A program made the position numbers and the translations under genes. 64,000 nucleotides of DNA from Deltaproteobacteria bacterium (GTDB lineage: Bacteria; Myxococcota_A; UBA9160; SZUA-336): contig JAJDAJ010000048.1 in the NCBI GenBank assembly GCA_029261925.1, positions 1-64,000 of the forward strand, given 5' to 3'. Each line of letters begins with the position of its first letter. Position 1 is the stretch's first letter. The notes beneath the pieces are model-generated. The model saw only the letters and a program-made list of their open reading frames with translations. It was not told where the DNA came from and did no database searches. Positions 42,904 through 50,032 of this stretch are shown piece after piece.

Positions 42904-43938
42904 TCACCAGCGCAGCACCGTGCGCCCCGTGGTCTGGCGCGCCTCCATGCGCTCGAGCTCCGCGGGCAGGTCGGCGTAGTCCGCCGTCCGGCCGATCACC
43001 GGGCGGATGCGGCCCTGGTCCAGCAGCTCGACGAGGTGCGCCTGCACGGCCTCACCGGTCGTGCGCGCCAGCGGGCGGACCGCGAGCGGTCGCCCGCGTA
43101 CCGGCAGGGGCTGACGCCGGTAGGACAGCAGCACGCCTCCCACGCTGAAGTTCCCGAACAGGATGGGGCGGGGCGCGGGCGCGGGGCGATCCTCGGCGCC
43201 GATGTCGCCCGAGAAGCCCGCGAGCATCAGCCGGCCGCCGGCGGCCATGCAGCGGTAGGTGCGCTCGGTCGTCTCGCCGCCGACGAGGTCGCAGCAGACG
43301 TCCACGCCGGCGTCCCCGGTGGCCTCGAGCACGGCGTCGACGAAGTCCGTGCTGCGGTAGTCGATCGCGACATCGGCGCCCAGCTCGCGGCAGAGCTCGA
43401 GCTTGGCGGGCGAGCCCGCCGTCGCGATCACGCGCGCTCCGGTCGCGGCGGCGATCTGGACCGCCGCCGAGCCGACGCCCCCCGCGCCCGCGTGCACCAG
43501 CACGGTCTCGCCGGCGCGCAGCTGACCGCGCTCGATCAGGGCCACGTGCGCGACGTGGAACGGGAAATAGAAGGCCGCGGCCTGGAGGTCGTCGAGCGAT
43601 CCCGGAGCGTCGAAGACCATGTCGGCGTCGCAGACGACCTGCTCGGCGTGGGCGCCCGTCGCCGAGTGGCCGACCGCGATCACGCGCCGCCCGAGCCAGG
43701 CCTGTTCGCCCGGTCCCGTGGCGTCGACGCGGCCGACCAGCTCCATGCCCAGCGTGTAGGGCAGGGGCGGATTCACCGTGAGGTAGCGCCCGTGACAGCC
43801 GTCGACCTCGTTGAAGTTCAGCGCGCCCGCGTGCGAGTGCACGCGGACCTGACCCGGACCGGGCTCCGGAGCCGGGAGATCGGCCAGCTCCAGTGCCTCG
43901 ACGGGTCTCGCGTAGCGGACGACGCGCCAGGCCTTCAC
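42904..43938 (-). CDS. Zinc-free MDR reductase (quinone oxidoreductase-like)
   Basis: The 344-residue protein has the GroES-like start (MKAWRVVRYARPVEALEL, ALNFNEVDGCHGRY, GMELVGRVDATGPG) and the Rossmann segment VLVHAGAGGVGSAAVQIAAATGA, with ADVAIDY typical of NADPH-dependent quinone or enoyl reductases. The structural-zinc Cys cluster is absent. It would reduce an activated double bond or quinone. The GTG is preceded by TACGAT-N6, a leaderless arrangement, and it is divergent from the nitroreductase with only 57 bp between start codons. Confidence 0.88.
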   Translation of the reverse strand: MKAWRVVRYARPVEALELADLPAPEPGPGQVRVHSHAGALNFNEVDGCHGRYLTVNPPLPYTLGMELVGRVDATGPGEQAWLGRRVIAVGHSATGAHAEQVVCDADMVFDAPGSLDDLQAAAFYFPFHVAHVALIERGQLRAGETVLVHAGAGGVGSAAVQIAAATGARVIATAGSPAKLELCRELGADVAIDYRSTDFVDAVLEATGDAGVDVCCDLVGGETTERTYRCMAAGGRLMLAGFSGDIGAEDRPAPAPRPILFGNFSVGGVLLSYRRQPLPVRGRPLAVRPLARTTGEAVQAHLVELLDQGRIRPVIGRTADYADLPAELERMEARQTTGRTVLRW

Positions 43939-43944
43939 CGCCTC

Positions 43945-43987
43945 ATCGTACTCCCCGGGGCGCCGCCGCGCCGACGGGCGCTATGCT
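43945..43987. promoter_or_regulatory. Back-to-back leaderless-type -10 hexamers
   Basis: On the minus strand TACGAT (43945-43950) is followed by six bases and the GTG at 43938. On the plus strand TATGCT (43982-43987) is followed by eight bases and the GTG at 43996. Neither gene has a Shine-Dalgarno site. The two promoters would face away from each other inside a 57-bp spacer. Confidence 0.45.
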
Positions 43988-43995
43988 CGCGGGCC

Positions 43996-44628
43996 GTGGA
44001 TCCGGCTGACCTCGACCACCTGCTGATGACCACGCGCTCGGTACGGCGTCGGCTCGACCTCGAGCGCCCCGTCGAGCCCGAGGTGATCGAGGACTGCATC
44101 CGCGTCGCCGTGCAGGCGCCGACCGGGCTCGATCGCGAGAGCTGGCGCTTCCTGGTCGTGACCGAGCCGGAGCGGCGCCGCGCGCTCGGCGCCCTGTACC
44201 TGCGCGCGTTCGAGGGCGTGGTCGACGAGCTGCAGCGCGCGGGGGGCGGCGATGCCGCACGTCTCGAGCGGCCCGGCTACCGCATCCTCGCCGAGCGCCT
44301 GCACGAGCTGCCGGTGCTGATCCTGGTCTGCGCCGTGGGCGAGCCCGATCCCGACAGCCTGGCGCAGCAGGTCGGCTTCTACGGCTCGGTGCTGCCGGCC
44401 GCCTGGTCGCTGATGCTCGCGCTGCGCGCGCGCGGACTCGGCGCCACCTGGACCACGCTGCACCTGCGCGAGGCCGACGCGGCCGCGGGGTTGCTGGGCA
44501 TTCCCGCGGGGGTCACCCAGACCGTGCTGCTCCCGGTCGCCTACACCAAGGATGCGCGTCTCGCCCCCGCGCAGCGCCGCGGGCCCGAGGACGTCGCCTA
44601 CTGGAACGCCTGGGGCCGCGGGCGCTGA
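43996..44628 (+). CDS. Nitroreductase family protein
   Basis: The 210-residue FMN protein starts with the GTG-encoded MDPADLDHLLMTTRSVRRRLD, in which RSVRR is the family's FMN-phosphate motif. It continues with VAVQAPTGLDRESWRFLVV and GSVLPAAWSLMLALRARGLGATW, the second FMN-contact region. It would reduce nitro, quinone or enone groups with NAD(P)H, or dehydrogenate a ring. The upstream GTG is chosen over the internal ATG because it keeps the first helix. It is divergent from the MDR reductase. Confidence 0.88.
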   Translation: MDPADLDHLLMTTRSVRRRLDLERPVEPEVIEDCIRVAVQAPTGLDRESWRFLVVTEPERRRALGALYLRAFEGVVDELQRAGGGDAARLERPGYRILAERLHELPVLILVCAVGEPDPDSLAQQVGFYGSVLPAAWSLMLALRARGLGATWTTLHLREADAAAGLLGIPAGVTQTVLLPVAYTKDARLAPAQRRGPEDVAYWNAWGRGR

Positions 44629-44632
44629 CCGC

Positions 44633-45076
44633 TCAGCGCGCCACCAGCCGCGCCAGCGCCGCGCGCTGCTCGTCGGGCATGCGCAGCAGACGCCCGGCCT
44701 CGTCGACCATGGCGTGCTCGGTGCGCGCGCTGGCCAGGCGCTCGCCGTCGCGCGCCACCAGGTAGCCGATACCCAGCGAGACGCCCTTGACCCAGTCGAG
44801 CCAGCAGGTGATGGCCAGATCGTCGGCGAAGCGCGCGGCCTGGCGGTAGCGCACCTCGCAGCGCGTCACGGCGAAGTGCATGCCGCGGGCGACCAGCCGC
44901 TCGTAGGCGGTGGCGTGCTCCTCGAGGAACCCCACACGCGCCAGCTCCAGGTAGCGCACGTAGTTGGCGTGGTGGACGATGCGCATGCCGTCGGTGTCGT
45001 AGAAGGGCACGCGGTAGCGCACGGTGGACGTGGCCGCGCCGTCGGGAATGCGATCGGGGAGGGTGGAGGCCGGCAC
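44633..45076 (-). CDS. Hotdog-fold acyl-CoA thioesterase (4HBT type)
   Basis: The 147-residue protein has the YbgC/4-hydroxybenzoyl-CoA thioesterase signature YRVPFYDTDGMRIVHHANYVRYLELAR, with the catalytic Asp in the YDTD segment, and RCEVRYRQAARFADDLAI. It would release CoA from an acyl-CoA in the cytoplasm. The GTG at 45076 is chosen because it begins just before the first strand. AACACT stands six bases upstream, a possible leaderless -10. It converges with the nitroreductase (4-nt gap). Confidence 0.82.
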   Translation of the reverse strand: MPASTLPDRIPDGAATSTVRYRVPFYDTDGMRIVHHANYVRYLELARVGFLEEHATAYERLVARGMHFAVTRCEVRYRQAARFADDLAITCWLDWVKGVSLGIGYLVARDGERLASARTEHAMVDEAGRLLRMPDEQRAALARLVAR

Positions 45077-45160
45077 CCTCGGAGTGTTTCGCGCCCGCGC
45101 CGGGCGGTCAAGCCGCCGCGCGCGTACCATGGGCCGAGGCCTGCGAGCGGAGGAGCGAGA

Positions 45161-45364
45161 ATGTCCGACCTGCCGATCACCACGATCGTGGCGGGGCTCT
45201 TCGCCCTGCAGATGGTGGCCCTGAGCCTGCGCGTCTCGATGCGGCGGATCGCGCTGGACGGCGTGATCCTCGGCGGGCAGCACATGCCGCGCAGCATCGG
45301 GATGACGCTGAGCCACCTGGTCTTCCTGATCTCGGGCGCCTGGCTGCTCCTGGTCTACCTGTAG
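45161..45364 (+). CDS. Small membrane protein, MAPEG-like N-terminal half
   Basis: The 67-residue protein has two hydrophobic segments (about 8-22 and 48-66) around a polar loop with RVSMRRIALDGVILGGQ. The arrangement LFALQMVALSLRV-RR resembles the first helix and loop of MAPEG membrane proteins, but the other two helices are missing. A GGAGCGAG site precedes the ATG. The function is unknown; it may be a real short protein or a truncated MAPEG gene. It precedes arfB by 9 nt. Confidence 0.6.
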   Translation: MSDLPITTIVAGLFALQMVALSLRVSMRRIALDGVILGGQHMPRSIGMTLSHLVFLISGAWLLLVYL

Positions 45365-45373
45365 CGGGGTTCA

Positions 45374-45796
45374 TTGCTCCGCGTGGACGACAGGATCGCG
45401 ATCCCGCCTCGCGAGCTCGAGCTGAGCTTCGCGCGCAGCGGAGGTCCGGGCGGGCAGAACGTCAACAAGGTCAGCTCGAAGGTGACCCTGCGCTGGGACG
45501 TCGGGCACAGCCCGAGCCTGCCCGACGACGTGCGCGCGCGCTTCCTGCAGCGCTTCGCCAACCGCATCAGCGCCGACGGTGTGCTGGTGCTCCAGAGCCA
45601 GCGACATCGCGAGCAGCAGCGCAACGTCGACGACTGCCACGCTCGCCTGGCCGCGATGCTGCGCGAGGTGGCGCGGCCGCCGCGCGAGCGCCGGCCGACG
45701 CGACCCACGCGCTCGTCGGTGCGCCGGCGCCTCGAGGCCAAGCGACACGCCTCGCGGCGCAAGCGCGAGCGCCGGCCCCCGCGCGACGACGACTGA
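45374..45796 (+). CDS. arfB: Ribosome-rescue peptidyl-tRNA hydrolase ArfB (YaeJ)
   Basis: The 140-residue protein has the release-factor catalytic domain with SGGPGGQNVNKVSSKV (GGQ at 26-28) and LQSQRHREQQRNVDDC, then a basic C-terminal tail rich in Arg and Lys (RRRLEAKRHASRRKRERR). ArfB inserts the tail into the empty mRNA channel of stalled ribosomes and hydrolyses the peptidyl-tRNA. Length and order match the family. The start is TTG at 45374 or GTG at 45383; both lie close to the preceding small membrane protein gene. Confidence 0.88.
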   Translation: MLRVDDRIAIPPRELELSFARSGGPGGQNVNKVSSKVTLRWDVGHSPSLPDDVRARFLQRFANRISADGVLVLQSQRHREQQRNVDDCHARLAAMLREVARPPRERRPTRPTRSSVRRRLEAKRHASRRKRERRPPRDDD

Positions 45797-45805
45797 GCCG
45801 CCGGC

Positions 45806-46339
45806 TCAGCCGCCGGCCAGGCGCTGTACGCGCCTGGCGAGCGCGAAGACGTGCGGGTCGTCGGCGCCCTGCTCGCGCAGGGCCTCGGCCAGACGCAGCA
45901 CGTACTCGGGATTCGGCCCGCTCGGACCGCGCGCGGCGACCACCTGCGCCGCGATCGCGTCCAGCGGGGCCGGTCCCAGGTAGTTGGGGTTCTGCTCCGT
46001 CGCGACGTACACCAGTGCCTCGGGCGTGGCACCGTCGTCGAGCCGGACGCGCAGCCGCAGGCGCTCGTAGCCGCCGCGCTCGCGGTGGTCGAGCTCGGAG
46101 AGCACGGCGTCGCGCACGGTCGGCGTCACCTGGTAGGCGACGCCGTGACAGATCTCGCCGGGCGCCTCGATCAGCGTGACCACGCGGCCGGGCGCGCCGG
46201 GTACGCCGCGGTGGTCGGTCGACCCCTGCCAGAAGCGACGCGCCCAGCCGCGCAGCACGGCGGCGCGCCGCTGGCTGTGCTCGAACGCCGGCCGCCAGAC
46301 CAGCGAGCCGTAGCCGAAGATCCAGCCGCTCTGGCTCAC
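45806..46339 (-). CDS. Gamma-glutamylcyclotransferase, ChaC-like
   Basis: The 177-residue protein shows the ChaC pattern: WIFGYGSLVWRPAFEHSQRR at the N-terminus (the GYGSL substrate loop), RFWQGSTDHRGVPGAPGRVV, and ELDHRERGGYERL with the catalytic-type Glu. C-terminal YVATEQNPNYLGPAPLD also fits. It would cleave glutathione to 5-oxoproline and Cys-Gly. The GTG start overlaps the stop of the glutamine amidotransferase-like gene upstream (46336), suggesting a gamma-glutamyl-compound module. Confidence 0.9.
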   Translation of the reverse strand: MSQSGWIFGYGSLVWRPAFEHSQRRAAVLRGWARRFWQGSTDHRGVPGAPGRVVTLIEAPGEICHGVAYQVTPTVRDAVLSELDHRERGGYERLRLRVRLDDGATPEALVYVATEQNPNYLGPAPLDAIAAQVVAARGPSGPNPEYVLRLAEALREQGADDPHVFALARRVQRLAGG

Positions 46340-47043
46340 GGCACGCACGCGCGCAGGAAGGCCGCGAACAGGCGCGTGCTGGCCGCGTCGTCGAGCAGCT
46401 CGGGATGCCACTGCACGCCGAGCCGCCAGGCCCCGTCGCGGCTCTCGAGCGCCTCGATCAGACCGTCTGCGGCGCGCGCGGCGACGCGCCAGCCGTCGCC
46501 CACGCTGGCCACGCCCTGGTGGTGCAGGCTGTTCACCAGCGCCGCGTCGCCCAGCACGCGCGAGAGGCGCGTTCCGGGCTCGACGTGCAGCGCGTGGGTC
46601 GCGTCGTCGGTCCCGAGCCGGTGCGACGGCAGCTCCGGGCGCTCGGTCGGCAGGTGGTAGTGCAGCGAGCCGCCGCCGTGCAGCGCCATGAGCTGTGCGC
46701 CGTAGCAGATGCCGAGCACCGGCAGCTCGCGTGCCCGGGCGGCGTCGAGCAGGGCGCGGTCGAACGCGAGCTGCGCGGGCGTCACCGGGTCGAGGGGCAG
46801 GTCGCCGGCTCCGCCCGGCGGCGGCAGATCGTCGCCCCCGGGCACGAGCAGGCCGTCGAGCGCCGCGACCAGGGCGACGGCATCGGACTGCGCCGGCAGG
46901 TAGACCACGCGCGCGCCGGCGCGCTCCAGCGCGCGCGCGTAGCGCGCGTGCAGATAGTGGTAGTCGCGCCCGGCGCGCCAGCGGCCTCGCCCGTCGGTGC
47001 AAAGGCTGACGCCCACCAGGGGCCGCTGGCCGCGCTCGCTCAC
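46336..47043 (-). CDS. Class I glutamine amidotransferase-like (peptidase C26, PuuD-like)
   Basis: The 235-residue protein has the class I amidotransferase core: VPGGDDLPPP, the nucleophile Cys in PVLGICYGAQLMALHGGG, NSLHHQGV and the His-Glu pair in GVQWHPE. The pattern matches gamma-glutamyl-gamma-aminobutyrate hydrolase (PuuD). It would hydrolyse gamma-glutamyl amides. It lies one base after the ffh stop and overlaps the ChaC-like gene, so the three minus-strand genes ffh, PuuD-like and ChaC-like may share a transcript. Confidence 0.9.
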   Translation of the reverse strand: MSERGQRPLVGVSLCTDGRGRWRAGRDYHYLHARYARALERAGARVVYLPAQSDAVALVAALDGLLVPGGDDLPPPGGAGDLPLDPVTPAQLAFDRALLDAARARELPVLGICYGAQLMALHGGGSLHYHLPTERPELPSHRLGTDDATHALHVEPGTRLSRVLGDAALVNSLHHQGVASVGDGWRVAARAADGLIEALESRDGAWRLGVQWHPELLDDAASTRLFAAFLRACVP

Positions 47044-47044
47044 G

Positions 47045-48583
47045 TCAGCGTCGCTTCTTCTTGCCCTTCTTGCCGCGCCGCATCTGCTTGCGGTGCTGCT
47101 GGCGCTTCTGCCGCTTCTGCGCCGCCTTCTGCGCGCGCGCCATCTGGCGGTTCGCGGGCGCGGGCCCGAGCCCCGCGAGCGCCTCGGGCGGGAGCTGGCC
47201 GGGCATGCCCGGCGGGCCGCCGCCGAACATCCGGCCGATGCCGGGAATCTTGCTCAGCACGCCGGGCCCGGCCTGACCGACCGCGCCCATCAGCGCGCGC
47301 ATGGCGGAGAAGCGCTCGAGCAGCTCGCTCAGGTCGCGACCGCTCGAGCCCGAGCCGCGCGCCACCCGCTCCTGGCGCGAGCGCTGGTTCATCAGCTCGG
47401 GGTCCGCCCGCTCGCCGGGCGTCATGGACAGGATCATCGCCTCGATGCGGGTGAGCTGCTTCGGATCGACCTGTGCCCCCTCGGGCATCATGTCGCCCAT
47501 TCCCGGGATCTTCTGCATCAGATCCTGGAGCGGCCCCATCTTCTGGAGCGTGCGCAGCTGCGAGAGGAAGTCGCCGAAGCTGAGCTTCCCCTCGAGCATC
47601 TTGCGCGCGTCCTCCTCGGCGGCCTCCTCGTCGACGACCTCCTCGAAGTCCTGCATCAGGCCGACGACGTCGCCCATTCCCAGGATGCGCGACGCCAGGC
47701 CCTCGGGGCGGAATCCCTCGAGCCGCTCCACGCCCTCGCCCACGGTGATCCAGCGGATCGGCACGCCGGTGGCCTGGCGGATCGCCAGGGCGGCGCCGCC
47801 GCGGGAGTCGCCGTCGAGCTTGGTGAGGATCAGCCCGTCGAGCGCGAGGCGCGCGGCGAAGCCGTTCGCGACGTTGACGGCCTCGCGGCCCATCATGGCG
47901 TCGCAGACCAGCGTGACGTGCTCGGGCGAGGTGCGCTCGACCACCTGCTCGAGCTCGACCATCAGCTCGTCGTCGATCTGCAGGCGGCCGGCGGTGTCGA
48001 GGATCACCGTGTGGTGCCCGCCCGCCCGCGCGTGCTCGACCGCCTCGGCACAGATCGCCGGCGCGTCGTCGCCCTCGCGGGTGAAGACCTCCACGCCGAT
48101 CTGCTCGCCGAGCACGCGGAGCTGCTCGCGCGCCGCTGGCCGGCGCACGTCGGCCGCGACCAGCAGCGGCTTCTCGCCCTTCTTCTTCAGGAACAGCGCG
48201 AGCTTCGCGGCCGTGCTGGTCTTTCCCGTGCCCTGCAGACCCACCAGCATCAGGGTGCGCGTGCCCGAGGGCCGCGGTGGCAGCGGCTCCTCGGTGCCCA
48301 TGAGCTCGACCAGCTCGTCGTAGCAGGCCTTGGTGAAGTGGTCGCTCGCCGTGACCGTCACGCCGTCGGGTCCGCGACCGGCCCGGAGCTTGACCGCGTC
48401 GCCCACGCAGCGCTGCGTGACGCGCTCGAGGAAGCCGCGCACGATGCCCAGGTCGACGTCGGCCTCGAGCAGCGACATGCGCACGTCGCGCAGCGCGTCG
48501 GCGACGTTCTCCTCGTTCAGCTCCGTCACGCCCCGGAAGCGGTCGCGCGCGGTCTTGAAGCCGCGGGTCAGGGTCTCGAGCAT
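47045..48583 (-). CDS. ffh: Signal recognition particle protein Ffh (SRP54)
   Basis: The 512-residue GTPase delivers ribosomes making membrane proteins to the FtsY receptor. The N domain covers 1-100, the G domain has GLQGTGKT (115-122), DVRRPAAREQL and DTAGR, and the M domain (about 330-440) has many Met residues and the RNA-binding loop SGSSGRDLSELL. The tail after about 445 is Gly/Pro-rich and ends in a Lys/Arg-rich stretch, longer than in E. coli Ffh. No 4.5S RNA gene is seen nearby. TATCGT eight bases before the ATG may be a leaderless -10. Confidence 0.97.
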   Translation of the reverse strand: MLETLTRGFKTARDRFRGVTELNEENVADALRDVRMSLLEADVDLGIVRGFLERVTQRCVGDAVKLRAGRGPDGVTVTASDHFTKACYDELVELMGTEEPLPPRPSGTRTLMLVGLQGTGKTSTAAKLALFLKKKGEKPLLVAADVRRPAAREQLRVLGEQIGVEVFTREGDDAPAICAEAVEHARAGGHHTVILDTAGRLQIDDELMVELEQVVERTSPEHVTLVCDAMMGREAVNVANGFAARLALDGLILTKLDGDSRGGAALAIRQATGVPIRWITVGEGVERLEGFRPEGLASRILGMGDVVGLMQDFEEVVDEEAAEEDARKMLEGKLSFGDFLSQLRTLQKMGPLQDLMQKIPGMGDMMPEGAQVDPKQLTRIEAMILSMTPGERADPELMNQRSRQERVARGSGSSGRDLSELLERFSAMRALMGAVGQAGPGVLSKIPGIGRMFGGGPPGMPGQLPPEALAGLGPAPANRQMARAQKAAQKRQKRQQHRKQMRRGKKGKKKRR

Positions 48584-48642
48584 GGTCCGCCACGATAGCG
48601 CGTCGCCCCGCGCGCCGGCAGGAGCGGCTCCGGGCCCGGTGT

Positions 48643-48674
48643 CCGGTCTCCAGACCGTCCGGCCCGGAGACCGG
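48643..48674. repeat. 9-bp perfect inverted repeat between divergent genes
   Basis: CCGGTCTCC (48643-48651) and GGAGACCGG (48666-48674) flank a 14-nt spacer. The element lies between ffh and the biotinyl carrier gene, both of which start outward. It could be an operator for either promoter or a transcript hairpin. TAGAGT near 48697 is a possible -10 for the plus-strand gene. Confidence 0.45.
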
Positions 48675-48794
48675 CGCGGGGCGCCCGCCGCCTGCTAGAG
48701 TACGCCCCCCGCGGCGCCCCCCGGGTCCGCCGTCGCGATTCGCGGCGGGGCCGGCGAGCCGGTGGCCCGGTGACCCGCGACGGGAGGAGAGGGG

Positions 48795-49010
48795 TTGGCG
48801 ACGAATATCGAGGCCGAGATGGCCGGCACGGTCTTCCGCATCGAGACGCAGGTCGGAGCGAGCGTGGAGGACGGCGACGAGCTGCTGGTGCTCGAGTCGA
48901 TGAAGATGGAGATCCCCGTCGAGGCGCCGTGCAAGGGCACCGTGGCGGAGATCCGGGTCGAGGAAGGCCAGGCCGTCGAGGAAGGCGACGTTCTGGTCGT
49001 GCTGAACTAG
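48795..49010 (+). CDS. Stand-alone biotinyl/lipoyl carrier protein
   Basis: The 71-residue protein is one biotinyl domain: MAGTVFRIETQVGASVEDGD, then LVLESMKMEIPVEAPCKG with the biotin-accepting Lys37 in ESMKME, and a second strand set ending DVLVVLN. The M-K-M context indicates biotin rather than lipoate. It would carry CO2 for an acyl-CoA carboxylase, but no carboxylase subunit is in the window. The TTG start has a GGAGGAGAGGGG site. An SDR of the hydroxyacyl-CoA type follows 31 nt downstream. Confidence 0.88.
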   Translation: MATNIEAEMAGTVFRIETQVGASVEDGDELLVLESMKMEIPVEAPCKGTVAEIRVEEGQAVEEGDVLVVLN

Positions 49011-49041
49011 ACCGGCGCGCTGCGTCGGGGAGGAGAGAGCA

Positions 49042-49911
49042 ATGGGTCTGCTGGATGGAAAGGTCGCGGTCGTCACGGGGGCCGGCGGCGGGCTGGGCAA
49101 GGAGCACGCGCTGCTCTTCGCGGCCGAGGGCGCGAAGGTGGTCGTCAACGATCTGGGCGGCGCTCGCGACGGCACCGGCGGGGGCTCGAGCATGGCCGAC
49201 GCGGTCGTGGACGAGATCCGCAAGGCCGGCGGCGAAGCGGTGGCGAACTACGACAACGTGGCGACCCTCGACGGCGGTCAGGGCATCCTGAAGACCGCGC
49301 TGGAGGCCTTCGGTCAGGTCGACATCCTGGTCAACAATGCCGGGATCCTGCGCGACAAGACGCTGGTCAAGACGGAGGAGGCCGACTGGGACGCGGTGAT
49401 CGCGGTGCACCTGCGCGGGACCTACTGCGTGACCCGCCCGGTCTTCACGCACATGAAGGAGAGGGGCGGCCCCGGCGTGATCGTCAACACCGCCTCGACG
49501 TCCGGTCTCATCGGCAACTTCGGGCAGTGCAACTACGGCGCGGCCAAGGCCGGGATCGCCGGCTTCACGCGCTGCCTGGCGCTCGAGGGCGCCAAGTACA
49601 AGATCCGCGTCTGGGGCCTGGCTCCCGTGGCGTACACGCGCCTGACGGCGGACCTGATGGGTGAGGAGAACGAGCAGGCCCAGAAGGCGCTGGATCCGGC
49701 GAAGGTGTCGCAGGCGGTGCTGTACATGGTCAGCGAGCTCTCCGGCGATCGGACGGGCTGCATCCTGTACTCGAGCGGCTCGCGGGTGGCGGAGGTGCGC
49801 GTCACGGGGCCCGAGGGTCTGCGCAAGGACGGATTCAGCGCCCTGGACATCGCCAACAACGAGGACAAGGTCTTCCTGCCCGAGTCGGCGTACTTCGACA
49901 TGCGGGGCTAG
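49042..49911 (+). CDS. SDR dehydrogenase, MFE-2-type (3R)-hydroxyacyl-CoA dehydrogenase
   Basis: The 289-residue protein shows VVTGAGGGLGKEHALLFAAEGA, VVVNDLGGARDGTGGGSS (an insert typical of MFE-2), ILVNNAGILRDKTL and a complete catalytic set with Ser, Tyr165 and Lys169 (CNYGAAKAG). A C-terminal extension of about 40 residues ends FLPESAYFDMRG. It would oxidise (3R)-hydroxyacyl-CoA with NAD+. It probably shares a transcript with the biotinyl carrier before it. Confidence 0.9.
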   Translation: MGLLDGKVAVVTGAGGGLGKEHALLFAAEGAKVVVNDLGGARDGTGGGSSMADAVVDEIRKAGGEAVANYDNVATLDGGQGILKTALEAFGQVDILVNNAGILRDKTLVKTEEADWDAVIAVHLRGTYCVTRPVFTHMKERGGPGVIVNTASTSGLIGNFGQCNYGAAKAGIAGFTRCLALEGAKYKIRVWGLAPVAYTRLTADLMGEENEQAQKALDPAKVSQAVLYMVSELSGDRTGCILYSSGSRVAEVRVTGPEGLRKDGFSALDIANNEDKVFLPESAYFDMRG

Positions 49912-50032
49912 GTCCGGGGGCACCCGCTGCGCCGATCGCCGGGCTGCACTGGTGCGGCGGTCGGTGCGGGGTACCCTGGGCGGCGTGGACGAGGTCCGCG
50001 CCGCCGGCGCGGTGGGGGATGCTCACACCGCG

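Noticed and set aside
47045-48794. 4.5S SRP RNA next to ffh
   Set aside because: No SRP Alu or S-domain tetraloop-like sequence is visible in the adjoining spacer.
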